Below, piece by piece: positions 1 to 10,195 of a stretch of DNA of 64,000 nt (within the stretch, counting starts at the first letter, position 1; each line of letters starts with the position of its first letter). The DNA is from Syntrophotalea carbinolica DSM 2380. Its GTDB lineage: Bacteria > Desulfobacterota > Desulfuromonadia > Desulfuromonadales > Syntrophotaleaceae. The notes under the pieces are model-generated. The model was not told the DNA's origin and did not search any database. It worked only from the letters and a program-made list of their open reading frames with translations. The translations under genes were made by a program, and so were the position numbers. The stretch lies in the NCBI RefSeq assembly GCF_000012885.1, contig NC_007498.2:3132001-3196000 (forward strand), given 5' to 3'.

Positions 1-1073
1 ATCTTCTGCGCATCGTGGTTGCGCAGGAAGGAGTCGGGATCCTCACCGGCATCCAAGGTAACCACCAGGGCCTGCAACCCCTCGGGCAGCAATACGTCCA
101 TGGCACGAAATGTTGCCTTACGGCCGGCTTCATCCTGGTCGAACAATAGCAGCACACGCTCGGCAAAACGTTTGAGCAAACGAACATGCTCGGGCGTCAG
201 CGCCGTACCGCAGGTGGCTACGGTGTTTTGAAAACCGGCGCGATACAGTGCCAATTGATCGAAATAGCCTTCCACCACAATGGCTTCGCCCTTGTGGCGC
301 ATGGCATCGCGCGCCTGGTACAGACCGTAAAGCACCCGCGCCTTGTGGTAGATGGGCGATTCGGGCGAGTTGATGTATTTGGGACCATCCCCTTCCAGAA
401 TGCGGCCACCGAACGCCACGGGCCGACCACGCTCGTCCAGAATGGGAAACAACAGGCGACGCCTGAACAGGTCGTAATCGTTACGCCCTTCGTTGCCGGC
501 ACGAACCAGCCCCAAACGATCCCGCGCCCACTTGGAGTCAAAACCCTTGTCCCGCAGATGATTTGCCAGAGCCTCCCACGCTGCGGGCGCCCACCCCAGG
601 CGAAACTGCCGGGCGATATCGCCGTCAAAGCCGCGACGACGCAGATAACCGCGCGCCGGCTTACCGGAAGGGTCCTTCAGCAGCAGGTTATGATAGAAGT
701 CACAGGCGACTTCCGTCACCCGCAGCAGGCGCTCGCGTTCTTCCCGGCGCTGCTCTTCTTCGGGGGATACGGCTTCTTCCTCAACCTCGATGCCGTAGCG
801 TTCGCCGAGCCGACGAACCGCTTCGGGGAAGGCCAGCCCCTCTATATTCATCAGAAAGGCAAAGACATCGCCACCGACCTCACAGCCAAAACAGTGGTAG
901 ATCTGCCGGTCGGCGTTAACATTGAAGGACGGTGTTTTTTCAGCATGGAACGGACACAGTCCGACATGGTTACGCCCGGAACGCTTGAGGGAAACGTAGC
1001 TCGAAATCACCTCGACAATGTCGGCCCGAGCCCGTATTTCCTCGACCTTTTCGTCCGCAATCCTTCCGCTCAT
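1..1073 (-). CDS. dnaG: DNA primase DnaG, N-terminal part (3' end outside the window)
   Basis: DnaG makes the RNA primers for DNA replication. I translated this frame by hand; about 357 residues lie in the window and it is open to the edge. It starts MSGRIADEKVEEI. Next come the zinc-binding CPFH and CFGC pairs near residues 40-65, then the RNA-polymerase core, and a Toprim domain with EGYFD, FDQDEAGR and AGEDPDSF motifs. All are classic DnaG signatures. The start ATG overlaps the stop codon of the upstream mutS2 gene as ATGA, so the two are probably translationally coupled. A YqeY gene lies two genes upstream, a common neighbour of dnaG. The helicase-binding C-terminus cannot be seen. Confidence 0.95.
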   Translation of the reverse strand, partial: MSGRIADEKVEEIRARADIVEVISSYVSLKRSGRNHVGLCPFHAEKTPSFNVNADRQIYHCFGCEVGGDVFAFLMNIEGLAFPEAVRRLGERYGIEVEEEAVSPEEEQRREERERLLRVTEVACDFYHNLLLKDPSGKPARGYLRRRGFDGDIARQFRLGWAPAAWEALANHLRDKGFDSKWARDRLGLVRAGNEGRNDYDLFRRRLLFPILDERGRPVAFGGRILEGDGPKYINSPESPIYHKARVLYGLYQARDAMRHKGEAIVVEGYFDQLALYRAGFQNTVATCGTALTPEHVRLLKRFAERVLLLFDQDEAGRKATFRAMDVLLPEGLQALVVTLDAGEDPDSFLRNHDAQK

Positions 1074-3436
1074 GACCTTCTCAATTGCACAAGGGTCACA
1101 TTATCGCCACCCTGACCGATGGCGGCGGCGTGAAAGCCCGCCACTTCACGGTGTGCGGCGAGGTACTCGCGCACCACTTTACGCAACACGCCTTCGCCGG
1201 CGCCGTGCACGACTTCCAGTTCCAGCATATTGTGCAGCAAAGCATCGTCGACGAAGCGTTCCAGCAATGGCAGGGCCTCATCGACCCGCTTACCGACCAG
1301 CATCAATCGGGGGCTGAAACTGTCCCGCTGAATCTTGCCACGCACCGCGCCACCGGCGGAACGCGAAGCAAAACGTCGCGGCCGGAACGCCTCCAGCACT
1401 GTCATGGCCAAGCGCAGCTTTTTACCCTGCACCGTCATTTCGACGGTATCGCCCTGCACCCGCACCACTTCACCCTCGGTGCGCAATGTCGGGATACGCA
1501 ACAACTCGCCGACTTTCACCGACTTCGGGGCCTTGCCCCGGCCCTTCACCGAGGCCGGTGCCTGGCGCAACTCTTCGCGCACCTGGCGTACCTCGGAGGT
1601 CAGCCGGGCCTGTTCTGGCACTTGCGTACCGGTCTGACGAGCCTCTTTGAGCAACCCCTTTATCTTGCGTTCGGCTTCGCGCACCAGCTGATCGGCACGT
1701 CGCCGGGCCTTGTCCTGCAACGCTTGCTTCTGCGCCTCGAAATCCTCCAGCAATTTCTTGCGTCGCGCCCGCTCCTGACGGGCCCGTTCGCGCAATTTGC
1801 GCGCTTCGGAGAGTTCCAGTTCAAGGGCATGCTGCTGGGCGTTGATCTTCTCCATCAACTCCAGGCCGGCTTTTTCGCCGTCGCCGAGGTAGTCTTCGGC
1901 ACGCTGCAACACCGTGGCCGGCAAGCCAAGACGGCGGGCAATGGCAAAAGCCTGACTGGCGCCGGGTATCCCGTAATGCAAGCGATAGGTCGGCTGCAAG
2001 GTTTCGGGATCGAATTCAACGGCGGCGTTTTCCACACCGTCCTGGGTTGCGGCATACCCCTTGATCAGATTCAGGTGAGTGGTGGCTACGGTGCGCACGC
2101 CGGCGTCACGCAGGTGATCCAGCATGGCCATGGCCAGGGCGCCGCCCTCCGCGGGATCCGTTCCGGTACCGAGCTCGTCCAACAGCACCAGCGTCTCCGG
2201 CCCGCACTCTTCCATAATCCGCCGCAGCCGTGTCAAATGCCCTGAAAACGTGGAGAGATGCTGCTCAATACTCTGTTCGTCACCGATATCGGCCTGCACC
2301 GAAGGGAACAGGTAAATCCGACTGTCGGCACGACAGGGAATCGGCAAGCCCGAGCGAACCATGAGCACCAGCAGGCCGATAGTCTTGAGTGCGACACTCT
2401 TACCGCCGGTGTTGGGGCCACTGATCACCAGAATCTGTCGATCCTGCCCCAGCTTCAGGTCGATGGAAACGGCCCGCTCGACCTCAACGCTGCCATCCGC
2501 TCCGACCATCAGCAACGGATGTCGGGCATCACGCAGGTCGATGACCGGTTTGTCCGCCAGCTGTGGCGTCACGGCCCCGCACATCTGACCGAAACGCGCT
2601 GCCGCTGCCCGCAGATCAAAGCGGGCCATCAACGTCTGATTGTGCTCGAGGGCGACCCGCTGCCCTCGGACTTGAGCCGACAGACGCCGCAGGATACGTT
2701 CCTCCTCGCGTTGTTCGGCACGCCGTAAGGCTTGCAATTCATTGTTGCCTTCCAGCACCGCGTTCGGTTCCATGAACAGGGTCTGGCCGCTGGCGGATTC
2801 ATCGTGGATCAGTCCCTTGACGCGACCGCGATGGTCGGCCCGCACCGGCACGACATAACGGCCATTGCGCTCGGTAACGATGCTGTCCTGAAAGACACCG
2901 CTGAAAGACTCGGCATGCAGCATATCCTCCAGTTTCCTGCGGATACGGCCCCGCAGGTGCCGGGCGGACTGACGCAGATCCCCCAGTTCGAAAGAAGCGC
3001 TGTCCAGAATCTCGCCGTGACTGCCGATACTGGCACGAATTTCACGCTGCAGGGCGTTGCAAACCGTCAGGCCGGACGCCTGCTCGGCGAGCAGCGGAGC
3101 GCTTTGCTGTCCGTCAAAATATCCGCGACAGGCACTGGCGGCCTCCAAACTCGAAACCACCGCCAGCAGGTCCTCGGCCGGCAACCAGCTGCCGTCGGCA
3201 TGCAAACGCCGCAAGGCGGGTCGCAGTTCGCGGCACCCGCCCAACGGAGGTCGGCCCTGACTTTCGAACAAGGCCGTCATTTCGGCCACTTCGGCCAGAG
3301 CCTCGGCTACCTGCCGCGGATCATGCAACGGCTGTAAAGCCAGAGTCTTTTCCCGTCCCGGCTCGGTGACGGTGTGCCCCGCCAGCAGCCGAACGATTTT
3401 ATTGTATTCGAGAACCCTGAGGGTTTCTTCGCTCAT
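1070..3436 (-). CDS. mutS2: Endonuclease MutS2
   Basis: MutS2 is a MutS-family ATPase linked to suppression of recombination and to ribosome rescue. It is not part of classical mismatch repair. The 788-residue protein has the usual length. It shows a Walker A motif GPNTGGKS near residue 340, a Walker B region LVLLDELGTGTDP, a long charged coiled-coil stretch (about residues 510-640), and a C-terminal Smr nuclease domain with VVHGAGEGVLR near residue 747. AGGAG lies just before the ATG. The stop overlaps the dnaG start (ATGA), and cvpA lies 24 bp upstream, so the gene sits inside the minus-strand operon. Confidence 0.96.
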   Translation of the reverse strand: MSEETLRVLEYNKIVRLLAGHTVTEPGREKTLALQPLHDPRQVAEALAEVAEMTALFESQGRPPLGGCRELRPALRRLHADGSWLPAEDLLAVVSSLEAASACRGYFDGQQSAPLLAEQASGLTVCNALQREIRASIGSHGEILDSASFELGDLRQSARHLRGRIRRKLEDMLHAESFSGVFQDSIVTERNGRYVVPVRADHRGRVKGLIHDESASGQTLFMEPNAVLEGNNELQALRRAEQREEERILRRLSAQVRGQRVALEHNQTLMARFDLRAAAARFGQMCGAVTPQLADKPVIDLRDARHPLLMVGADGSVEVERAVSIDLKLGQDRQILVISGPNTGGKSVALKTIGLLVLMVRSGLPIPCRADSRIYLFPSVQADIGDEQSIEQHLSTFSGHLTRLRRIMEECGPETLVLLDELGTGTDPAEGGALAMAMLDHLRDAGVRTVATTHLNLIKGYAATQDGVENAAVEFDPETLQPTYRLHYGIPGASQAFAIARRLGLPATVLQRAEDYLGDGEKAGLELMEKINAQQHALELELSEARKLRERARQERARRKKLLEDFEAQKQALQDKARRRADQLVREAERKIKGLLKEARQTGTQVPEQARLTSEVRQVREELRQAPASVKGRGKAPKSVKVGELLRIPTLRTEGEVVRVQGDTVEMTVQGKKLRLAMTVLEAFRPRRFASRSAGGAVRGKIQRDSFSPRLMLVGKRVDEALPLLERFVDDALLHNMLELEVVHGAGEGVLRKVVREYLAAHREVAGFHAAAIGQGGDNVTLVQLRRS

Positions 3437-3460
3437 GAACTCCTAATCCCGCAAAAACAC

Positions 3461-3961
3461 TCAGGAGCGGCCTTTTACCGTGCCGCCCAGTTGCTTGCCG
3501 TGACGAAACAGGGTCTCCCCCATGTCGACCAAAGGGGGCGTCAGCTGCGATGAACGCAGATATTTTTGCGCCTGTTCCGGCAAGGGGCTGCGACTCAACC
3601 CGAACAAGACCAGGATCAAAATCGCGGCACCCTGAACGATACCGAACAAGCCCCCTGCCACCCGGTTGAAGCCCCCGAGAAAAAGCAACTTGACGAAACG
3701 TGACAGAATAAACCCAATCACTGCAAAAATCAAGACCGTCAGCAGAAATAATGCAGCAAAAGCGATTACTACACATAACTGGGCCGGCAAGGAGAAGGTT
3801 TTAAGCATGCCCTCGGCCAGATAGGGATGAAAACGCAGGGCTATCACCAATCCGCCAAACAGCCCGAACAAAGAGCAGAGCTCCTTGAGCAGTCCGCGCA
3901 CCACCCCCTTGATCAAAAACAAGGCCAGTACCGTCAGAATGGCGATATCCACAACATTCAT
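3461..3961 (-). CDS. CvpA family membrane protein
   Basis: The 166-residue protein starts MNVVDIAILTVLALFLIKG and has four hydrophobic segments (about residues 5-22, 28-45, 62-88, 100-120), followed by a soluble tail. This is the CvpA/colicin V production protein layout. In E. coli CvpA is an inner-membrane protein whose molecular role is still poorly defined. The pairing with mutS2 is frequent in bacteria. It lies between yqeY and mutS2 in the same direction with short gaps. Family assignment rests on the N-terminal pattern and topology; no catalytic residues are expected. Confidence 0.85.
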   Translation of the reverse strand: MNVVDIAILTVLALFLIKGVVRGLLKELCSLFGLFGGLVIALRFHPYLAEGMLKTFSLPAQLCVVIAFAALFLLTVLIFAVIGFILSRFVKLLFLGGFNRVAGGLFGIVQGAAILILVLFGLSRSPLPEQAQKYLRSSQLTPPLVDMGETLFRHGKQLGGTVKGRS

Positions 3962-3982
3962 AGGTCTTCCCCAGTATTGCGA

Positions 3983-4429
3983 TCAGCTGCTCAGTCGGCT
4001 TTTAACCATGTCGCTGACCTGCTTGCCATCGGCACGCCCGCGGGTCTGGGCGGAAACGATCTTCATGACCTTGCCCATATCTCTGGGACCGGCGGCACCG
4101 GTTTCGGTTACGGCCTGTTCGATAAGGGCGGAAATTTCCTCCTCGCTCAGCGGCGACGGTAAAAACTCCTGCAGAATGGCCAGTTCGGCCTCTTCTTTTT
4201 CGGCCAGTTCGGCCCGGTCGCCCTCCCGGTATAGCGCCACGGATTCCTTGCGCTGCTTGACCAAAGACGACAGCACACCAATGATATCTTCGTCTCCAAG
4301 CTCTGCACGCTGGTCGATTTCGCGATTCTTGATGGCTGCCAGCACCATGCGCACGGTGGTCAGGCGCAGACTGTCTTTAGCCTTCATTGCGGCTTTCATG
4401 GCATCGTTGAGTTGTTGTTTGAGACTCAT
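3983..4429 (-). CDS. GatB/YqeY domain protein
   Basis: The 148-residue protein starts MSLKQQLNDAMKAAMKAKD and contains LRLTTVRMVLAAIKNREID and LQEFLPSPLSEEEI, the hallmark YqeY signatures. YqeY resembles the tail domain of the GatB amidotransferase subunit and may bind tRNA, but its cellular role is not established. In many bacteria it sits next to rpsU, dnaG and rpoD, which matches the dnaG gene downstream here. It is 36 bp from hisIE and 21 bp from cvpA, so it looks operonic. Confidence 0.9.
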   Translation of the reverse strand: MSLKQQLNDAMKAAMKAKDSLRLTTVRMVLAAIKNREIDQRAELGDEDIIGVLSSLVKQRKESVALYREGDRAELAEKEEAELAILQEFLPSPLSEEEISALIEQAVTETGAAGPRDMGKVMKIVSAQTRGRADGKQVSDMVKSRLSS

Positions 4430-4465
4430 GGTTATCCACCTTTTTATAGGAAAACAGTCAGAAAA

Positions 4466-5107
4466 TCAGGCTTTGCGCGAGGCCTTCTCCTCGATCCCCG
4501 ACAGACCGAACCGACGCCGCAGTTCGGCGTAAATACGCTCCGGAGGCAAATCGTAATAACCGAGCAGAACCAGCACATGAAAAAACAGGTCGGCGACCTC
4601 ATAGACAACCTCGTCGGGTTGGCCGCCCTTGCCGGCCACCGCCGTTTCGGTGGCTTCTTCACCGATCTTGCCAAGGATCTTGTCGAGCCCCTTGGCGAAC
4701 AGGGAAGCCACATAAGATTTCTGCGAGGGATTGTCGCGGCGCTGCAGCACAACCTGATATACCTGTTCCAAAATATCGGCCTGCTCCTCGGCGACAGCAT
4801 CCTGCTGCTGGAAAAGCACCGTTTTGAAGCAGTTGCGGGATGCCCCACCCTGCTCTACGGCCACCAGCAAACAGTCCCCGGAACAACTCAGCCGCATTTC
4901 CGTGACCCGCTGCGGGGCATCGGCATCGGGTGCCACCAGGGCCTTTCGGGAGCGCGAATAACGGTACAGCAAACCGCTTGCCAGGGTTTGCTCGACAGCT
5001 TCGGCGTTGAGATGTGAAAGCATCAGCACGTCGCCGCTGGGCGCGCAACGCACCACTGCCGGGATCAGTCCGTCGACACCGTATGTAATATTGCCTAAAT
5101 CGACCAT
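4466..5107 (-). CDS. hisIE: HisIE-type protein: intact phosphoribosyl-ATP pyrophosphatase, degenerate cyclohydrolase domain
   Basis: The 213 residues form a HisI-like N-terminal half (1-100) and a HisE C-terminal half (about 110-205). The HisE half keeps its signature: [30 protein letters not shown] and [16 protein letters not shown]. It should convert phosphoribosyl-ATP to phosphoribosyl-AMP. The HisI half keeps the fold-defining [14 protein letters not shown] and YSRSR segments but has lost key sites. The usual DCDGD Mg site reads SCSGD (74-78), the ACHTG zinc motif is gone (GGASRNCF, 87-94), and the LWxKGxxSG loop is missing. PR-AMP cyclohydrolase activity is therefore doubtful. A good ribosome binding site (TAGGAG) precedes the ATG. 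Confidence 0.85.
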   Translation of the reverse strand: MVDLGNITYGVDGLIPAVVRCAPSGDVLMLSHLNAEAVEQTLASGLLYRYSRSRKALVAPDADAPQRVTEMRLSCSGDCLLVAVEQGGASRNCFKTVLFQQQDAVAEEQADILEQVYQVVLQRRDNPSQKSYVASLFAKGLDKILGKIGEEATETAVAGKGGQPDEVVYEVADLFFHVLVLLGYYDLPPERIYAELRRRFGLSGIEEKASRKA

Positions 5108-5134
5108 GGGCCTTCTCCTACCTGTCTCAACCGA

Positions 5135-5902
5135 CTACAAACGCGCCGGCACGCCGCGCTTCTGCAGATACTCTTTGCACTCGTGAATCGTGTATTCGCG
5201 AAAGTGGAAGATACTTGCGGCCAAAGCGGCACTGGCCCCACCTTCGGTCAGGCCCTGATGAATATGCTCCAGATTGCCGACACCGCCGGAGGCGATAACC
5301 GGAATACTTACCAAATCGCTGATGGTACGGGTCAGAGGAATATCGTATCCGTCCTTGGTGCCGTCCTTGTCCATGGACGTCAGCAGGATTTCTCCGGCAC
5401 CATAAGCTTCCATACGCATCGCCCACTCCATGGCGTCGATGCCGGTCGGCGTTCGGCCGCCGTGAATATAAACCTCCCAGCGCTGCGGATCGCTATCGGC
5501 GACGCGCCGTGCATCGATGGCCACAACGATACACTGGGAGCCGAAACGCTCGGCTGCTTCTTTGACAAACTCGGGGTTATTGACCGCCTCGGTATTAATG
5601 GAAACCTTGTCGGCTCCGGCATTGAGCAGATTACGGATATCCTCGATGGTGCGAATGCCGCCGCCGACGGTAAGGGGCATAAAAACCCTCTCCGCGGTGC
5701 GGGACACCACATCGAGAATGATATTGCGCTTGTCGCTGGAAGCGGTGATATCAAGAAAGGTCAGTTCATCGGCCCCCTGGGCGTCATAGGCCTCGGCCGC
5801 CTCAACCGGATCGCCGGCATCGCGCAACTCCAGGAACTGAACCCCTTTGACCACCCGACCGTCCTTGACATCGAGACAGGGTATAATACGTTTCGTCAGC
5901 AT
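5135..5902 (-). CDS. hisF: Imidazole glycerol phosphate synthase, cyclase subunit
   Basis: HisF is the cyclase half of the HisF-HisH glutamine-dependent enzyme. It makes imidazole glycerol phosphate and AICAR. At 255 residues it is the normal length. It begins [15 protein letters not shown] with catalytic Asp11, carries the second catalytic Asp in VVAIDARR near residue 130, and has the phosphate-binding GGIRT and ASGGVG loops of the (beta/alpha)8 barrel. It lies 27 bp upstream of hisIE. A 213-bp gap separates it from hisA, longer than the other his gaps, so a separate promoter is possible. A TATAAA sits in that gap, but no good -35 was seen. Confidence 0.97.
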   Translation of the reverse strand: MLTKRIIPCLDVKDGRVVKGVQFLELRDAGDPVEAAEAYDAQGADELTFLDITASSDKRNIILDVVSRTAERVFMPLTVGGGIRTIEDIRNLLNAGADKVSINTEAVNNPEFVKEAAERFGSQCIVVAIDARRVADSDPQRWEVYIHGGRTPTGIDAMEWAMRMEAYGAGEILLTSMDKDGTKDGYDIPLTRTISDLVSIPVIASGGVGNLEHIHQGLTEGGASAALAASIFHFREYTIHECKEYLQKRGVPARL

Positions 5903-6115
5903 GGCTCGTCCTTCACAAGATAAGAACGCCGCACCCCGATTACAAGGGCCGCGAGTTAATTAATTGGATCGAAACCCGGGAAAACCGGTTTTTTTACCGC
6001 AAAAAACCGTTGAGATCGCAAAGAAAACAGTCACACCAAAAGCCCGCCTCGGCGAACTCAGCGTGCTCTGCGATACATATTCATTTTATAGGCAAAGATC
6101 AAAATCGGCACGAAA

Positions 6116-6847
6116 TCAGGCTTTGCCCTTGGTCAGAGCCACCGCTTCACGCAGATCGAGGCTGCCGGTATACAGCGCCTTGCCGGTGATCACGCCGGTC
6201 ACCCCGGAGTCTTCAATGGTCATGAGACGGGCGATGTCTTCCAGACAGGAGACGCCGCCGGAGGCGATGACCGGCACCGAGATCGACTCGGCCAGGGCAC
6301 GGGTCGCCTCAAGGTTCGGCCCCCCCATCATGCCGTCACGGGCGATATCGGTATAGATGATCGCTTCGACACCGAACCCTTCCATCTCTTTGGCCAATTC
6401 GGTTGCGAGCTTTTCGGTAACGTCGGCCCATCCGCGCACTGCGACCAACCCGTCGCGCGCGTCGATGCCGACCACGATACGCCCGGGGAACAACCGGCAG
6501 GCCTCACGAACCAACTCCGGATTTTCTTTGGCCACCGTACCGAGGATGACGCGATCTATACCAAGCTCGAGATAGGCTTCGATGGTCGGCAGGTCACGAA
6601 TCCCGCCGCCCAGTTCGGTGGGAATCGAAACGGCCTCGGCAATGGCGCGGATAGCGTCACGGTTACGCGGCACGCCGGCAAAAGCACCGTCGAGATCGAC
6701 AATATGCAACAGCTCGCCACCCTGCTCCTGCCAACTGCGGGCCTGGGCACCGGGGTTGTCGTTGTAAACCGTGTCCTTCTCCATCAGGCCCTGTTCAAGA
6801 CGCACACAGCGGCCTTCCTTCAAATCGATGGCGGGAATAACTATCAT
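6116..6847 (-). CDS. hisA: ProFAR isomerase HisA
   Basis: HisA opens the ribose ring of ProFAR to give PRFAR, the substrate of HisF-HisH. The (beta/alpha)8 barrel has IPAIDLKEG with the catalytic Asp near the N-terminus, ELGGGIRD, and the second Asp in YTDIARDG near residue 170. The start is ambiguous. GTG at 6850 overlaps the hisH stop by four bases, while the adjacent ATG at 6847 overlaps it as TGATG. GGAGA upstream suits the ATG better, so I chose it, giving 243 residues. It is translationally coupled to hisH. Confidence 0.96.
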   Translation of the reverse strand: MIVIPAIDLKEGRCVRLEQGLMEKDTVYNDNPGAQARSWQEQGGELLHIVDLDGAFAGVPRNRDAIRAIAEAVSIPTELGGGIRDLPTIEAYLELGIDRVILGTVAKENPELVREACRLFPGRIVVGIDARDGLVAVRGWADVTEKLATELAKEMEGFGVEAIIYTDIARDGMMGGPNLEATRALAESISVPVIASGGVSCLEDIARLMTIEDSGVTGVITGKALYTGSLDLREAVALTKGKA

Positions 6848-7467
6848 CACATATCTCCGAAATTCTTGAGGATTCTAAGACCGACCTGCTGGCTTTTTTC
6901 CGGATGGAACTGGGTCGCCATGACATTGTCCCGCCACACGGCGGCACAGAAGGTGCGCCCGTAATCAGCCGTTGCCGCCACCACCGATGCATCCTCGGGT
7001 ACGACGTAATAGGAATGCACGAAATAAACAGACTCGCCGCTATCGAGCCCCTGAAAAATCGGCGCGGGGCGTTGGATATCGATCTGGTTCCAGCCCATAT
7101 GCGGCACTTTCAGAACTTCCCCTTGCTCCTGCATGTCGCCGGGGAACCGTACCACCCGCCCGGGGATAATATTCAGCCCCTGGTGGTGGCCGAACTCCTC
7201 GCTTTCGGTAAACAACAGTTGCAAACCGAGGCAGATACCGAGAAACGGCCGACCGGACTCGACATGCCGCAAAATCGGCTCGACAAAACCGCCGGCCGTC
7301 AACTGATCCATGCAGTCGCGAAAGGCGCCGACACCGGGCAACACCAGTTTATCGGCCTGCGCCACAACGGCGGGGTCATCCGTCACCCGCGCACTGTAGC
7401 CGACCTTTTCAAAGCCTTTCTGCACACTGCGCAGATTGCCCATCCCGTAATCGATAATGACTATCAT
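6847..7467 (-). CDS. hisH: Imidazole glycerol phosphate synthase, glutaminase subunit
   Basis: HisH is a class I glutamine amidotransferase that feeds ammonia to HisF. The 206-residue protein starts [15 protein letters not shown]. It has the nucleophile Cys79 in GICLGLQ and the other triad members His188 and Glu190 in FHPEK near the C-terminus. The gene lies 3 bp after hisB, and its stop overlaps the start of hisA, so hisB-hisH-hisA form a coupled block. Confidence 0.97.
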   Translation of the reverse strand: MIVIIDYGMGNLRSVQKGFEKVGYSARVTDDPAVVAQADKLVLPGVGAFRDCMDQLTAGGFVEPILRHVESGRPFLGICLGLQLLFTESEEFGHHQGLNIIPGRVVRFPGDMQEQGEVLKVPHMGWNQIDIQRPAPIFQGLDSGESVYFVHSYYVVPEDASVVAATADYGRTFCAAVWRDNVMATQFHPEKSQQVGLRILKNFGDM

Positions 7468-7470
7468 CTG

Positions 7471-8058
7471 TTACAGCTTTCCTTTGGTGGACAGCACCCC
7501 TTGAATGCGAGGATCGAGTCCGGTGGCCTCATCCAACGCTCGACCGAAGGCCTTGAATACGCCTTCGATCATGTGGTGCAGATTGCGCCCGTAGACCAGA
7601 TTGACATGCACATTGGCCCCGGCGTGATTACAAAATGCGGTAAAGAATTCTTCGACCAGCTCCACATCGAAGCTGCCGACCTTGGCCTTGGGAAGGTCCA
7701 TATTGAACACCAGGCACGAGCGCCCGGAAAAATCGATATGCACCGAGGCCAGCGTCTCATCCATGGGAACCGTGGCGGCGCCATAGCGGCGAATGCCCTG
7801 CTTGTCCCCGAGAGCCTTGACGAAGGCCTGCCCCAGACAGATACCGAGATCCTCTACCGTGTGATGATCGTCCACCTCGACATCGCCCTCGGCCTTGACC
7901 GTGAGATCAAAAAACCCATGACGGGAAAGCAAGGTGAGCATATGGTTCATAAAAGGCACAGGTGTGGCGATACAGGCTTCGCCGCACCCGTCAAGGGTCA
8001 AGTCCAAATTGATTTGGGTTTCCTGCGTCTGTCGATCGATAGTGGCGCTGCGAGACAT
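7471..8058 (-). CDS. hisB: Imidazoleglycerol-phosphate dehydratase
   Basis: HisB removes water from imidazole glycerol phosphate to give imidazole acetol phosphate. The 195-residue length is that of the monofunctional enzyme, without the histidinol phosphatase found in enterobacterial HisB. Metal-binding motifs are present: [27 protein letters not shown] and a late [15 protein letters not shown]. The family uses a di-manganese centre. It sits between hisD (76 bp upstream) and hisH. No hisC or phosphatase gene lies beside it. Confidence 0.97.
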
Positions 8059-8134
8059 GGCAAACCCCCTTGCCAGCAGTTGGTTGACAGAGATGGCGAT
8101 ACAGCCGGCCTTTTCACCGGCCAGGCGGCGATGG

Positions 8135-9430
8135 TCAGCTATCCTTCAGGCGAATGGAAACGGAACGCCCATGGGCTTCCAGTCCTTCCAGTTCGGCCAG
8201 ATGCACGATAGACCGGCCCAACCGATCGAGCCCTTCCCGGGAGAAGGAAATAATGCTCGACTTCTTGACGAAATCGTCCACCCCCAGCGGAGAAAAAAAG
8301 CGCGCGGTCCCGCCGGTAGGCAGGGTATGGTTGGGGCCGGCCAGATAGTCTCCGGCCGCTTCGGGACAATGGTGCCCCATAAAGATGGCCCCGGCATGGC
8401 GGATTCTGGGCAGCAGGGAAAAGGGATCGTCAACCGCCAACTCCAGGTGCTCCGGCGCAATGCTGTTGCTCAGTGCCACCGCCTGCTCCAGATCGCGGGC
8501 GACCAGGATGGCCCCGAAGGCATCGATGGAACAGCGTGCGATAGCGGCCCGCTTCAACGTTGCCAGCTGCTCTTCGACTGCCTGCTGCACGCGCCGGCCG
8601 AAATCGGCATCGGTAGTCACCAGAATAGCGGCTGCCAGCTCATCGTGCTCGGCCTGGGACAGCAGGTCGACGGCGATGTGCTCGGGGGTGCCGCTGCCGT
8701 CATTGATGACCAGGATTTCACTGGGACCGGCGATCATGTCGATATCCACCTGCCCGAAAACCATTTTTTTGGCGGTGGCGACATAGATATTACCCGGTCC
8801 GGTAATCTTATCGACCCGCGGCACACTCTCGGTACCGTAAGCCAGTGCGGCAACCGCCTGGGCACCGCCGATCTTGAAAATACGATCGACGCCGGCCAGG
8901 TGCGCGGCCGCCAGCACATGGGGATTGACCTCGCCGTGCGGCATGGGCACCACCATCACCACCTCAGCCACGCCGGCCACCTTGGCGGGAATGGCATTCA
9001 TCAAAACCGACGAGGGGTAACTGGCCTTGCCACCGGGCACATAGATACCGACCCGCTCCAAAGGCTGCACCATCTGGCCCAGCATAACATCCTGCTCGTC
9101 GGTAGTCAGCCAGGTCTCGGTCTTCTGGCGACGATGAAAAGCAGCGATGCGGTCGGCCGCAAGCTGCAATGCGGCCATCGATTCGCTATCCACAGCGGCC
9201 AAAGCCGCTTCGATCTCCTCTGCCGTAACCTGCAGTTGCGCTGCGGTAAGATCCAACCCGTCAAAACGGGTCGTGTATTCGAGCAAAGCGCGATCGCCTT
9301 GCAGGCGCACCGCCTCGAGGATTTCCGCAACCGTTTCCTCGACCCCTTCGGGCGGCGTTTCCCCCCGGGCGACAATGGCGCCGAGAGCAGCACCGAAATC
9401 GGAATCATCAAATGATAACAATCGCATCAT
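8135..9430 (-). CDS. hisD: Histidinol dehydrogenase
   Basis: HisD performs the last two oxidations of histidine synthesis and is a zinc- and NAD-dependent dimer. The protein shows [49 protein letters not shown] and the C-terminal [18 protein letters not shown] motif. The reading frame can be extended to a TTG at 9445 that overlaps hisG. I chose the tandem ATG at 9430 instead, giving 431 residues, because GGAG lies 7 nt before it and HisD proteins normally begin close to this point. Confidence 0.96.
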
Positions 9431-9441
9431 AACCTGGCTCC

Positions 9442-10101
9442 TCAATCGTTCCCGGCGTCTTCAGCCAATACCCGTTCCAGGTCCTGTATAATGCGGGTAA
9501 TACGCTGATGCTTGGTCTTGAGGCTGGCACGGTTAACGATCAGGCGGCTGGTGATTTCACCGATGGTCTCCACCTCCACCAGACCGTTGTCGCGCATGGT
9601 AGCGCCTGTCGACACCAGGTCGACAATACGTTCAGCCAGCCCGACCAGAGGCGCCAGCTCGATGGATCCGTAAAGCTTGATGAGTTCCACCTGCACGCCG
9701 CGCTCGGCAAAGTAACGCTCGGTAATATTGGGATACTTGGTTGCCACACGGATATTGGACCAGTCGGCCGGATCCTCATCGCGCGACAGCTCGCCCGGCT
9801 CGGCCACCACCAGTCGACAGTATCCGAACTTAAGATCCAAGGGCTCGTAGAGATCCTTGCCTTGCTCCAGCAGGGTATCCTTGCCGACCACTCCCAAATC
9901 GGCACAGCCGTATTCGACATAGGTCGGAACATCCGTGGCCCGCACCGCCATAAAGCGGAATTTGGTCTCGGGGTTTTCGAACACCAGCTTGCGGCTGTCG
10001 CCGCTCATCTCCGGACAGGTGATGCCGATTTTGGCAAACAGCTCCATGGAGTCCCGCATAATACGCCCCTTGGGCAGGGCAAACGTTATGTAATCGCTCA
10101 T
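9442..10101 (-). CDS. hisG: ATP phosphoribosyltransferase, short form
   Basis: HisG catalyses the first, feedback-controlled step of histidine synthesis. The 219-residue protein has the short-form length. It shows ITFALPKGRI, DVPTYVEYGCADLGVVGKD, VATKYPNI and the PRPP-binding DLVSTGATMRDN loop. Short HisG lacks the C-terminal histidine-binding domain and in known cases works with the HisRS-like regulator HisZ, which is not in this window. It is the first his gene, 94 bp downstream of murA and 12 bp before hisD. Confidence 0.95.
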   Translation of the reverse strand: MSDYITFALPKGRIMRDSMELFAKIGITCPEMSGDSRKLVFENPETKFRFMAVRATDVPTYVEYGCADLGVVGKDTLLEQGKDLYEPLDLKFGYCRLVVAEPGELSRDEDPADWSNIRVATKYPNITERYFAERGVQVELIKLYGSIELAPLVGLAERIVDLVSTGATMRDNGLVEVETIGEITSRLIVNRASLKTKHQRITRIIQDLERVLAEDAGND

Positions 10102-10195
10102 AAGGACGGTCCTTTATCGATTGTCATTGTCATTGGTTGTTCAGCGGCATGTTTTCATATACATGAATGACCAACGGCCAGGGACCAAGGACCCA

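Noticed and set aside
186-1115. Long plus-strand frames opposite dnaG, mutS2 and many other genes
   Set aside because: They are the mirror of well-supported genes in a GC-rich genome and encode no recognisable domains.
5986-6009. CGGTTTTTT/AAAAAACCG hairpin between hisA and hisF as a terminator
   Set aside because: The stem is mostly A-T and has only three G-C pairs; no convincing T-run follows.
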